From Acidimicrobiales bacterium (GTDB lineage Bacteria > Actinomycetota > Acidimicrobiia > Acidimicrobiales > MedAcidi-G1): a stretch of 64,000 bases of DNA. The position numbers and the translations under genes were made by a program. Numbering within the stretch: position 1 is the stretch's first letter; each line of letters starts with the position of its first letter. The notes below the pieces were generated by a model. The model ran no database searches. It had not been told where the DNA came from and was given only the letters and a program-made list of their open reading frames with translations. The stretch is from NCBI GenBank assembly GCA_030747595.1, contig JASLKK010000007.1, positions 62,001 through 126,000 on the forward strand, given 5' to 3'. Shown piece by piece: positions 16,325 through 23,656 of this stretch.

Positions 16325-17707
16325 TCAGCCGTTCAACAGGGCGGCCACCACGTCGAGCACCGCGTCCTTGCCGTCGCCAAACAGCATCAACGTGCCGTCA
16401 GCGGCGAACAGCGGATTCGGAACCCCCGCGAAACCCGGACTGAGCGACCGTTTCACAACCACCACCGTCCGGGATTCATCGACATCCAGGATCGGCATTC
16501 CAGCGATCGGCGAGTCTGGATCGGTCCGGGCCGAAGGGTTCACCACGTCGTTGGCGCCGATCACGATGGTCACATCCGTCTGGGCGAACGTCGGGTTGAT
16601 CTGATCCATATCGAGCAAGCGTTCGTAGTCGATCTCGGCCTCGGCCAGCAGGACGTTCATGTGGCCCGGCATCCGACCGGCCACCGGATGGATACCGAAC
16701 ACCACCTCTACACCGGAGTCGTTCAACGTCCGCATGAGGTCCCGGACAGCGTGCTGCGCCTGAGCCACGGCCAGGCCATAACCGGGGACGATGGCCACCC
16801 GCTCGGCCACCTCCAACAGCATCGCCACCTCCTCGGCAGACGTGGATATGACACGGTCGCCGTAGACGTCCGAGGCGTCGGGTGCCACCCCACTGGCCGC
16901 CAGGGAACCGAACACCACGTCGAACAGGGAACGGTTCATAGAGCGACACATGATCTGCGTGAGGACCAGCCCGCTGGCCCCGACGAGCGAACCGGCGACG
17001 ATGAGCAGCGAGTTGTCAAGGACGAAGCCCGCCGTGGACGCAGCGACACCCGAACAGGAGTTCAGGAGGGCGATCACCACCGGCATGTCGGCCCCTCCGA
17101 TGGCGATGGTGCCAAATACTCCCAATAGGGCCCCGGCGGCCACCAGTGCCCACATCCAGCCCTGATCGCCGGGCCGGGTGACCACCATCACCGAAGCCAC
17201 TACTGCGACGATGACCATGGTGGCACGCAGCACGGCGAGGCCCGGGAAGGAACGCAGGCTCCCGATCTCCTGGAGTTTGGTGAAGGCCACCATCGACCCG
17301 GTGAGGGTGACGGCGCCGATCAACGCTGTCAGGGCGGCAGCCACAGCGAACTGGTCGTCCACCAAGCCCTGATCTCCCACCTCGACGAGCGAGGCCGTGG
17401 CGACCAGCACCGACGCACCTCCTCCGAACCCGTTGAACAGGGCAACGAGCTGTGGCATCGCCGTCATCCGGACCTTGACGGCCAGCACCATGCCGATTGC
17501 AGAACCCACGACAAGCCCGGCCAGAAGGACGCGGAAGTCGACGATAGACCGGTCGAGCAGGGTCGCCAGAACAGCGACCAGCATCCCCGAAGCGCCGAGA
17601 AGGTTTCCCCGGGGGGCGGTCCGCGGCCGTCCGAGAGACTTGAGGCCCAGAACGAAAAGCACCGCGGCGACCAGATAGGCCGCGGCGACCAGGTCGAGCC
17701 GGCTCAT
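16325..17707 (-). CDS. pntB: NAD(P) transhydrogenase beta subunit
   Basis: 460-residue membrane subunit with about eight to nine hydrophobic segments in the N-terminal half, followed by the cytosolic NADP(H)-binding dIII domain. dIII shows PGYGLAVAQAQHAVRDL (Rossmann-like loop), FGIHPVAGRMPGHMN and GANDVVNPSA, all hallmarks of PntB. The complex couples hydride transfer between NADH and NADP+ to proton movement across the membrane. The ATG at 17707 overlaps the stop of the small subunit gene (ATGA). A longer upstream reading is only open frame running through the preceding gene. Confidence 0.95.
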   Translation of the reverse strand: MSRLDLVAAAYLVAAVLFVLGLKSLGRPRTAPRGNLLGASGMLVAVLATLLDRSIVDFRVLLAGLVVGSAIGMVLAVKVRMTAMPQLVALFNGFGGGASVLVATASLVEVGDQGLVDDQFAVAAALTALIGAVTLTGSMVAFTKLQEIGSLRSFPGLAVLRATMVIVAVVASVMVVTRPGDQGWMWALVAAGALLGVFGTIAIGGADMPVVIALLNSCSGVAASTAGFVLDNSLLIVAGSLVGASGLVLTQIMCRSMNRSLFDVVFGSLAASGVAPDASDVYGDRVISTSAEEVAMLLEVAERVAIVPGYGLAVAQAQHAVRDLMRTLNDSGVEVVFGIHPVAGRMPGHMNVLLAEAEIDYERLLDMDQINPTFAQTDVTIVIGANDVVNPSARTDPDSPIAGMPILDVDESRTVVVVKRSLSPGFAGVPNPLFAADGTLMLFGDGKDAVLDVVAALLNG

Positions 17708-18018
17708 GACGGTTCCTCCCCAACCGACGGTCGACGCTTCGTCGATCGGGCCGAGAACATGGCCAGCATCCGCCCGGTCACCAGGAACCCACCCACGACG
17801 TTCACCGTGGCCAGGACGACGGCAACGAAGCCGAGCCACGTGGTCAATGCCGAGTGGTCGGTCCCCGCCGAGACCATGGCCCCGATCAGGGTGATGCCCG
17901 ACACCGCGTTGGAGCCCGACATGAGGGGCGTGTGCAGGGTGGCCGGAACCTTGGTGATGAGTTCCAGGCCGAGGAAGACAGCCAGTACGAAAAGCGTGAG
18001 AGCGACCAGCAGGGTCAT
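17704..18018 (-). CDS. pntAB: NAD(P) transhydrogenase small membrane subunit
   Basis: 104-residue protein with three probable membrane helices (residues ~2-20, 33-52 and 60-82). It corresponds to the C-terminal membrane part of E. coli PntA, which is a separate chain here. HTPLMSGSNAVSGITLIGAM is the diagnostic segment. Both ends overlap the neighbouring pnt genes by 4 bp, giving a tightly coupled pntAA-pntAB-pntB operon of the three-subunit type. Confidence 0.94.
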   Translation of the reverse strand: MTLLVALTLFVLAVFLGLELITKVPATLHTPLMSGSNAVSGITLIGAMVSAGTDHSALTTWLGFVAVVLATVNVVGGFLVTGRMLAMFSARSTKRRPSVGEEPS

Positions 18019-19145
18019 GTGTTCGCCTCCCCGCGGCCCAACGCATCACGGACCACCGGGTGGACGATCTCGCCGCCGGTGGCTACCAGCATCCCGGCCA
18101 GCACCTCGTCGTCCGGGTCGACGAATGGTTCACCGTCTCTATCGAGCATCCGGACGAGGTTCACGAGGTTGGTGGCGAACATCCGGGACGCCGTCACCGC
18201 GGTACCAGTCGCCAGCTCGGAGGGCCCGAGGACGGTCACCCCGCCGAGAACCACATCTTCGTCGAGCCGGCTGACCGAACAGTTGCCGCCCCGCTGGACG
18301 GCTAGGTCAACGACCACCGATCCCGGACGCATGGTCTCAATCATGGCCTCGGTCACCAACAGCGGGCTCTGTCGACCGGGGATCTGGGCAGCGCCGATCA
18401 CCACGTCGGCGTCGACCACGTGAGGCGCAAGGACCTCGTGGATCCGGACGGCATCGGGGACCCCCCCGTCGGCGCCCACCGGCGGTTCGATCGAACGTCC
18501 ACCCAGCGACCGGATCTGCTCCAAGGCCTCGGGACGGATGTCGAACCCCTCGACGATCGCACCTAGGCGCCTGGCCGTCGCCACCGCCTGAAGTCCAGCC
18601 ACGCCGGCACCCAGCACCAGTACCCGGGCCGGGGGTACCGTTCCCGCCGCGGTCATGAGGAGGGGAAACATCCGGTACGAACGTGTAGCCGCCAGCACAA
18701 CGGCCTGGAAGCCGGCCACGGTGGCCATCGACGACAGTACGTCGACAGCCTGGGCCCGAGTGCTGCGCGGAACAAGGTCCAGCGATATGGCCGTTGCCCC
18801 GGTGGTGGCCAGGGCCGTGACTCCCTCGGGTCGCCAGACCGGATCCAGCAGGCCGATCACGACGTGCCCCGGACCCAACAGACCGATCGTGGACAGATTC
18901 CCGGGGCCACCGATCGAGGTGACCAAACCGGTATCACCGACCACCGATCCCACATTGGACTCCACCAACGCTCCCGCCGAGCGGTAGTCCCCGTCAGCCA
19001 TCCCGGCTCCATCGCCAGCACCCGCCTCGACCACAACCTCGTGACCGTCCGAGACCAGGGTCCCGACAGCCTCCGGGGTTAACGAGACACGGGTCTCGCC
19101 ATCGCCCCGTTCTCGCAGCACCGCAATCCGCACGATCCCCTCCAT
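18015..19145 (-). CDS. pntAA: NAD(P) transhydrogenase alpha subunit, NAD-binding part
   Basis: 376-residue soluble dI subunit related to alanine dehydrogenase. It starts IAVLRERGDGETRVSLTPEAV, whose ETRV(S/A)L(T/S)P core is family-typical, and has the NAD-binding loop VLVLGAGVAGLQA near residues 170-182. The segments AQIPGRQSPLLVTEAMI and VVDLAVQRGGNC also fit. It ends close to the Rossmann domain, consistent with a split PntA. The start is ATG 19145; a GTG four codons later is possible. It is the first gene of the pnt operon. Confidence 0.94.
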   Translation of the reverse strand: MEGIVRIAVLRERGDGETRVSLTPEAVGTLVSDGHEVVVEAGAGDGAGMADGDYRSAGALVESNVGSVVGDTGLVTSIGGPGNLSTIGLLGPGHVVIGLLDPVWRPEGVTALATTGATAISLDLVPRSTRAQAVDVLSSMATVAGFQAVVLAATRSYRMFPLLMTAAGTVPPARVLVLGAGVAGLQAVATARRLGAIVEGFDIRPEALEQIRSLGGRSIEPPVGADGGVPDAVRIHEVLAPHVVDADVVIGAAQIPGRQSPLLVTEAMIETMRPGSVVVDLAVQRGGNCSVSRLDEDVVLGGVTVLGPSELATGTAVTASRMFATNLVNLVRMLDRDGEPFVDPDDEVLAGMLVATGGEIVHPVVRDALGRGEANT

Positions 19146-19327
19146 CCGCGCCGATCGGCGTCGGTCGAGGATGGTAGCGCTCGTCGACTGGGCCGGTCAC
19201 TCCCTGCCAGATCAGGACATGGGTCGGTTACGGACGTCAACGTCGACTGCATCGACCCATCCGGCGACCACGAACTCACCGACGACGGCCTGGGCGGAAC
19301 TCAGTGTGTTGATTCCGAAAACAGGCA

Positions 19328-19352
19328 GAACCCCCTGCTGGGCAGGGGGTTC
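19328..19352 (-). terminator. probable terminator after tRNA-Gly
   Basis: Perfect 11-bp G+C-rich stem (arms GAACCCCCTGC / GCAGGGGGTTC) with a 3-nt loop, starting 3 nt after the tRNA-Gly CCA end. On the minus strand it is followed by TGCCTGTTTTC, a modest T-tract. It is the strongest simple hairpin in the window. Confidence 0.75.
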
Positions 19353-19355
19353 ATT

Positions 19356-19431
19356 TGGAGCGGACGACGAGATTCGAACCCGCGACCCTCACCTTGGCAA
19401 GGTGATGCTCTACCAGCTGAGCTACGTCCGC
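19356..19431 (-). tRNA. tRNA-Gly (GCC)
   Basis: Cloverleaf on the minus strand: acceptor GCGGACG/CGTCCGC, D-arm TAGCTCAGCTGGTAGAGC, anticodon stem TCACC/GGTGA with loop TTGCCAA (anticodon GCC), T-arm with TTCGAAT loop, and encoded CCA. It is followed at once by a strong hairpin terminator. Confidence 0.95.
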
Positions 19432-19478
19432 GTCAGACCGAAACGATAGCGGTCGGGCGCTGCTTTGCGCCCCATGGG

Positions 19479-19709
19479 TCAGTCGTCGACTGTCGACCGG
19501 AGGTCGATCCGCATGGTCAGTACCCCATCGACAAGATCCGCTTCGGCGTCACCAACGATGCCGAAGTCCAACAAGTCGTTCTGGGCCTGGTCGATGAACC
19601 GCTGGCGCTCCTCGCCTCCCACCGGAGGAAGAGTTCGGGTTCGCACGGCGGCGGCCCGCTCCCGGAAACGCTGCAACATCGCGTCGACATCCAGCATCGG
19701 CTCGGTCAT
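19479..19709 (-). CDS. small acidic protein of unknown function
   Basis: 76-residue soluble protein that I do not recognise. It starts MTEPMLDVDAMLQRFRERAA, then VGGEERQRFIDQAQNDLLDFG, and ends in an acidic strand-like stretch (EADLVDGVLTMRIDL). It is rich in charged residues and lacks membrane segments. Its ATG overlaps the stop of the upstream membrane-protein gene (ATGA), so the pair is co-translated and the product probably works with that protein. The start was placed at 19709 because a longer frame runs only inside the neighbouring gene. Confidence 0.7.
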   Translation of the reverse strand: MTEPMLDVDAMLQRFRERAAAVRTRTLPPVGGEERQRFIDQAQNDLLDFGIVGDAEADLVDGVLTMRIDLRSTVDD

Positions 19710-20053
19710 CGGGCTACCTCCTCGTTCTCGATCCGGATCTCGTCCTCGGCCGCCACCTGAAGCTCGTCCCGGTTCTGGTTGCGGACACCATTGACATTGG
19801 GGCGGGTCCTCCACCAGTAGGCCGCGGTCGACACGACCACAACCACACCAAGAACCCTCAACATGACCACCGCCTGGTCGATTCGTTCGCCGGCCGTCCG
19901 GCCCTCGTCGTCGACGTCGGGCGGCACGGTCTCGATGGTCGTGACCTGAGCGTCAGCGGGCAGGGCAAATGTCCCCAGCCACAGGCTGGCCAGAAACACC
20001 AGCGCCAGGACATGGGCGCGCCGATGCACCGCGATCAGGCCCCTTCTCCGCAT
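19706..20053 (-). CDS. small exported/membrane protein of unknown function
   Basis: 115-residue protein with an N-terminal signal or anchor (basic RRRGLIAVHRRAH, then a hydrophobic core ending LPADAQ, possible signal peptidase I site). An acidic extracytoplasmic stretch follows (ETVPPDVDDEGRTAGERIDQ), then a second membrane segment (~66-82, AVVMLRVLGVVVVVSTAAYW) and a charged cytoplasmic tail rich in Glu/Asn/Arg. No known domain is seen. It overlaps the next small gene by 4 bp. The pair sits between the Fpg-like gene and tRNA-Gly. Confidence 0.72.
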   Translation of the reverse strand: MRRRGLIAVHRRAHVLALVFLASLWLGTFALPADAQVTTIETVPPDVDDEGRTAGERIDQAVVMLRVLGVVVVVSTAAYWWRTRPNVNGVRNQNRDELQVAAEDEIRIENEEVAR

Positions 20054-20089
20054 ACCTGAATCGTACTTCCGCTGCCTAGCACCGACAGT

Positions 20090-20869
20090 TCAGCGCTGGT
20101 GTCCGGGACACCACCAACTGGTTCGACCACCCACCGTGTCCCGTCGAAGGGGCTCCCCGTCCCGGGGACACGCCCCGCCGGGTCGGCGATGCTCAAAAAG
20201 GTCGCCCGTGTGGCTCCCACCCCGCCGAGCCATCTGGTCCAACGTGCGTCGGATCACCCGGTGGAGGTGCCGGGCCTCGTTGGGATCCAAGCCGCCCGAC
20301 GCTCGGAGCGGCGACAGTCCGGCCCGCCACAGCACCTCGTCGACCAGCAGGTTCCCGAGGCCGGCCAGCCGCCCCTGGTCCAACAGCCGGGCCTTCAACG
20401 GCCCCCGCCCACCGGTCAACGCCATCCGCAACTGAACAACGCCTAGCGTCCACGCATCAGGACCGAGCGAACCGAGGTTGGGTTCCAGCTCGGCACCCCC
20501 AAGGCGTCGGGGGTCATCGATCCACAGTCGCCCTCCCCCGCGGAACCTCAGCCCGAACCGCTCCCATACGGGATTAGACCGCCGCCCTCCCCATTTCAGA
20601 TACTCAATGGCCGCCCGACCATCGACCAGCAGTCGTCCGGTCATCCCGAACCGCAGGCCCAACGTCGGACCACCGGAATCCAACAACAGGACCTTTCCGT
20701 GCCGCCGGGCCGCGGTGATCCGCCGCCCGGTCAGGGCATCAGCCATCCCGGTCGGCGTGACCCCGCCCTTGAGGAACCAGTGATCTGGCGCCTCGACCGT
20801 GGCGATGGTCCGTCCGACCACCTGCTCAGCCAGGCGTCGATACGCCTCGACTTCGAGAATCTCCGGCAC
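20090..20869 (-). CDS. formamidopyrimidine-DNA glycosylase family protein with altered zinc finger
   Basis: 259-residue Fpg/Nei-family base-excision glycosylase-like protein. The N-terminus is MPEILEVE, keeping the catalytic Pro2 and Glu3 (Fpg: MPELPEVE). Lys59 in RRHGKVLLL matches the conserved DNA-binding Lys, and the H2TH region follows (LLDQGRLAGLGNLLVDEVLW). The C-terminal zinc finger, normally four Cys, reads CPRD...CPGH, so the ligands would be Cys234, Asp237, Cys254 and His257. The metal may be bound differently, or the family may be a distinct Fpg-like branch rather than true MutM. It lies 21 bp after the CGS-type gene, probably in the metX operon. Confidence 0.82.
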   Translation of the reverse strand: MPEILEVEAYRRLAEQVVGRTIATVEAPDHWFLKGGVTPTGMADALTGRRITAARRHGKVLLLDSGGPTLGLRFGMTGRLLVDGRAAIEYLKWGGRRSNPVWERFGLRFRGGGRLWIDDPRRLGGAELEPNLGSLGPDAWTLGVVQLRMALTGGRGPLKARLLDQGRLAGLGNLLVDEVLWRAGLSPLRASGGLDPNEARHLHRVIRRTLDQMARRGGSHTGDLFEHRRPGGACPRDGEPLRRDTVGGRTSWWCPGHQR

Positions 20870-20890
20870 GATTCCTCCCGGCGGGCCCGC

Positions 20891-22126
20891 CTATTGGGGG
20901 TCTCGGGCGCCTGCCGCGTTAAGTCCACGGTCGAAGTCGTCCACCAGGTCATCGACGTGCTCCAGCCCACATGACACACGAACCGTCCCCTCTCCGATGT
21001 CTGATGTCTCGAGCTCTTCCGGCGTGAGGCTCACGTGTGTGGTGGTCGCTGAATGGCACACCAGGGTCTCTGGTCCACCCAACGACGTGGCCTGGCGGGC
21101 AATGGACGTGGCCTCCACGAATCGACGACCGGCATCGATGCCGCCCGCCAGGTCGAAGGTGAGCAGACCACCCATGGACTGCATCTGTCGGACAGCCAGT
21201 TCGTGCTGGGGATGGGAGGCAAGGCCCGGGTAGCGAACGCTCGCTACCTCGGGTCGGCCTTCGAGGAACTCGGCTAGGACCAGCGCCGTCTCGGACTGCT
21301 GCCGGAGCCGGGCACCGAGGGTCCGGACGCCCCGGTGGGCGTTGTAGGCGTCATACGGCGAGGCGTTGGCCCCGTGGAGGGTGGCAAACCCCCACAACCA
21401 CGAGATGAGGTCCTGGGATCCGGCGATCACTCCGAGGGTGGCGTCGTTGTGACCGACAATGCCCTTGGTGGCGGAGTGGAGGACCAGATCTACCCCATGG
21501 TCCAGAGGTCGCTGGCCCAACGGCGTCGCGAACGTGGAATCAACCACGGTCAAGGCGTTGGCGATCAACCCGAGGTCGTCGAGGTCGACCAAGTCGAGAC
21601 GGGGGTTGGACGGTGTCTCGGCGATCACCAGCATCGTCCGTCCGGGCACGACGGCCTCCGTGAAGGCGCTGGGCGTGGTGCCATCCACGAACGTAACGTC
21701 GATACCCATGCGGGGACACACCGTCTGGAGGAACAACTGGGTACCCGCATACAACTGACGTTGGGCCACCACGTGGTCACCCGACGAACAGATCCCGAGC
21801 ACCACGGCACTGACTGCTCCCATGCCCGAAGCAAACGCCCGAGCGGCCTCCGCCCCCTCAAGATCGGCGATGGTCGACTCAAAGGCGTTGATGGTGGGAT
21901 TCCCGTAGCGGCTGTAGAAGCGGTCGGGACCCATAGCGGTGGCCAGGCGACGCCCTTCGTCGACGCTGTCGAACGCGAAGGTCGACGTCGGGTATAGCAC
22001 GGGAGCCAGAGAACCCTCCCCGGCGGGCCGGCCACCCAGAACGGCCGCCGTCTCGGGATGAAACCTTGCCGGCTGAGGCGCTTCCGGCTGTTCGGACTCG
22101 AGGCCCTGATCGTGGGTATCGGTCAT
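20891..22126 (-). CDS. cystathionine gamma-synthase / homoserine sulfhydrylase-type PLP enzyme
   Basis: 411-residue PLP enzyme of the Cys/Met metabolism family. The PLP lysine is Lys221 in HSATKGIVGHND, with cofactor Asp in VVDSTFATP and YSRYGNPT upstream. An extra ~20-residue Glu/Gln/Pro-rich N-terminus precedes the fold. ATKGIVGHND together with GGLLTFDLAGG is closer to cystathionine gamma-synthase, MetZ or gamma-lyase types than to MetY. Exact specificity cannot be settled. Its ATG overlaps the metX stop (ATGA), so it is translated together with the enzyme that makes O-acetylhomoserine and shares its riboswitch control. Confidence 0.88.
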   Translation of the reverse strand: MTDTHDQGLESEQPEAPQPARFHPETAAVLGGRPAGEGSLAPVLYPTSTFAFDSVDEGRRLATAMGPDRFYSRYGNPTINAFESTIADLEGAEAARAFASGMGAVSAVVLGICSSGDHVVAQRQLYAGTQLFLQTVCPRMGIDVTFVDGTTPSAFTEAVVPGRTMLVIAETPSNPRLDLVDLDDLGLIANALTVVDSTFATPLGQRPLDHGVDLVLHSATKGIVGHNDATLGVIAGSQDLISWLWGFATLHGANASPYDAYNAHRGVRTLGARLRQQSETALVLAEFLEGRPEVASVRYPGLASHPQHELAVRQMQSMGGLLTFDLAGGIDAGRRFVEATSIARQATSLGGPETLVCHSATTTHVSLTPEELETSDIGEGTVRVSCGLEHVDDLVDDFDRGLNAAGARDPQ

Positions 22127-23400
22127 GTGGATTCCACCTCCCGAAGGAATGTGTCGAGTAGCGATCCGATCTGCCGGGTGGCCAGCAGGAAACCGTCGTG
22201 ACCATCGGGACTCTGGATCACATGGTGGACGCAGCGTCCACCAGCCTCCCGGATCGCGTCCCGTATGGCCGTCTGCTGACCGGTCGGATACAGGGTGTCG
22301 GAACTGATGCTGAGGGTCAACGCCGGCAGATGGGCCAGACGCCTAACAGCATGGTCCATGCCACCACGGTCACGGGCGAGATCGTGGAGGTCCATGACCC
22401 GGTTCAGGACGAGGTAGCTGTTGGCGTCGAAGCGTCGCACCAACTTCTCACCTTGGTAGTCGAGGTACGACTCGACCTGGAAACGGTCCCACCGACCGAA
22501 CAACGCACGAGGATTAACGAGATCCCGGGCGAACCGGTCGTCGAACACCTCCTTGCTGCGATACGTGATATGGGCCACCGCCCGGGCCAAGGCCAGGCCG
22601 GCGAACGGACCATCACCCGGTTCGGCTTCGTAGTAGTCGCCGCCACGGAACCGAGGATCGAGGGCCAGCGCCGTGCGTCCAACCGCGCTCCACGCCACCT
22701 GCTGGGCGCTAGCGGCCAACGCGGTGGCGATCGGCGAGAGGGCGCGCACCCGGTCCGGATACATCACACCCCACTCGAGGACCTGCATGCCGCCCATCGA
22801 GCCGCCGACCACGGCCAGCCAACGGTCGATGCCCAGATCGTCGGCCACCGCGGCCTGACATCGCACGATGTCCCGAGTGGTCACCGTGGGAAAGGTTGAA
22901 CCGTATGGGCTACCGGTCGACGGATCGATAGTGGCCGGGCCGGTCGAACCCTGACAGCCGCCGAGCGAGTTGACACACACCACGAAATGACGGTCAGTGT
23001 CGATGCCGCACCCCGGCCCGACCACGCCGTTCCACCACCCCTCGGTGGCATGACCGCCACCTGAGGCACCGTAGGCGTGGCTGTCGGCGGTCAGGGCGTG
23101 ACAGATGAGGATGGCATTGTCGGCGGTCGGCGACAGTTCACCCCATGTTTCGTAGGCGACCTCGATGTCGGATAGGGCCTCGCCGCTCTCCAACGAAAGG
23201 GGCCGGCCTCCACCTACCGAGGTGAACCTCCGTCCGCCGACCGGATCTCCATGGCGCCATGCTCCGGTGACCGGAAGCCCATCCGTGTAGGCGCGCGGAT
23301 GCACCGGCAGAGCGCCTGGGAGGTCCACGGGCCGGAGAATGGGCGGCTCAAGGGTCGGGTCAACGGGGTATCCGTCGTCGCTCCTCGGTTTGTCCGTCAT
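22123..23400 (-). CDS. metX: homoserine O-acetyltransferase
   Basis: 425-residue alpha/beta-hydrolase-fold acyltransferase making O-acyl-L-homoserine, the first committed step of methionine synthesis. Evidence is IEVAYETWGELSPTADNAIL, CHALTADSHAYG, the nucleophile elbow GGSMGGMQVLEW with the catalytic Ser, SDTLYPTGQQ holding the acid Asp, and SPDGHDGFL with the catalytic His. The start is ATG 23400, with GGAG 8 to 9 nt upstream. A longer open frame upstream is not coding: it runs through a riboswitch. The following PLP enzyme gene overlaps by 4 bp. Succinyl- versus acetyl-CoA use cannot be judged by eye. Confidence 0.93.
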   Translation of the reverse strand: MTDKPRSDDGYPVDPTLEPPILRPVDLPGALPVHPRAYTDGLPVTGAWRHGDPVGGRRFTSVGGGRPLSLESGEALSDIEVAYETWGELSPTADNAILICHALTADSHAYGASGGGHATEGWWNGVVGPGCGIDTDRHFVVCVNSLGGCQGSTGPATIDPSTGSPYGSTFPTVTTRDIVRCQAAVADDLGIDRWLAVVGGSMGGMQVLEWGVMYPDRVRALSPIATALAASAQQVAWSAVGRTALALDPRFRGGDYYEAEPGDGPFAGLALARAVAHITYRSKEVFDDRFARDLVNPRALFGRWDRFQVESYLDYQGEKLVRRFDANSYLVLNRVMDLHDLARDRGGMDHAVRRLAHLPALTLSISSDTLYPTGQQTAIRDAIREAGGRCVHHVIQSPDGHDGFLLATRQIGSLLDTFLREVEST

Positions 23401-23440
23401 GGCGCCGTTCTCCAACAGGACCTTCCACGCGCTCGGCGCC
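23401..23440 (-). promoter_or_regulatory. possible SD-sequestering hairpin upstream of metX
   Basis: On the minus strand GGCGCCG (23440-23434) can pair with CGGCGCC (23407-23401), which directly abuts the ATG. The loop between the arms contains the GGAGAA Shine-Dalgarno sequence. This could be the switching part of the upstream SAM riboswitch, controlling translation. It is inferred from complementarity only. Confidence 0.5.
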
Positions 23441-23461
23441 GACAGCGTGACTCGAAAGCCA

Positions 23462-23584
23462 GCCGGCGGACACTTCGTTGCCCCTCTCAAGGCCACATCC
23501 CCACCGTCTCCGACGGGCGAGCACCTTGGGTGTCCGTCCCAGGTTGCCGGACCCGGCGAACCGGGCCTCTCGTGATGTCGTCGT
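23462..23584 (-). promoter_or_regulatory. SAM riboswitch, SAM-I/IV clan (closest to SAM-IV)
   Basis: The minus strand upstream of metX carries the conserved core of SAM-binding riboswitches. P1 is formed by ACAUC (23578-23574) and GAUGU (23499-23495). Next comes CACGAG, then a 7-bp P2 hairpin with UUCG loop (23567-23550), the invariant GGCAACC (23548-23542) and a P3 region, then AGGUGC (23526-23521). After P1 comes CCUUGAGAGGGGC, resembling the GGUUGAG pseudoknot region of the mycobacterial SAM-IV RNA. Position and order fit; outer limits are approximate. It would lower metX expression when SAM is plentiful. Confidence 0.8.
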
Positions 23585-23656
23585 ACCAGTGTAGGCGGGG
23601 TGGCTCGCAAGGACGCCAATGCATTGATCTCGGCCAGTCGATGTCCGCCCGACGGC

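Noticed and set aside
16325-18049. Long N-terminal extension of pntB
   Set aside because: The extra ~115 codons are an alternative frame of pntAB and the pntAA end. The ATGA overlap at 17704-17707 gives the real start.
19171-19449. Plus-strand frame across tRNA-Gly
   Set aside because: The C-terminal peptide is the antisense of the tRNA, a known annotation artefact. The rest lacks family features.
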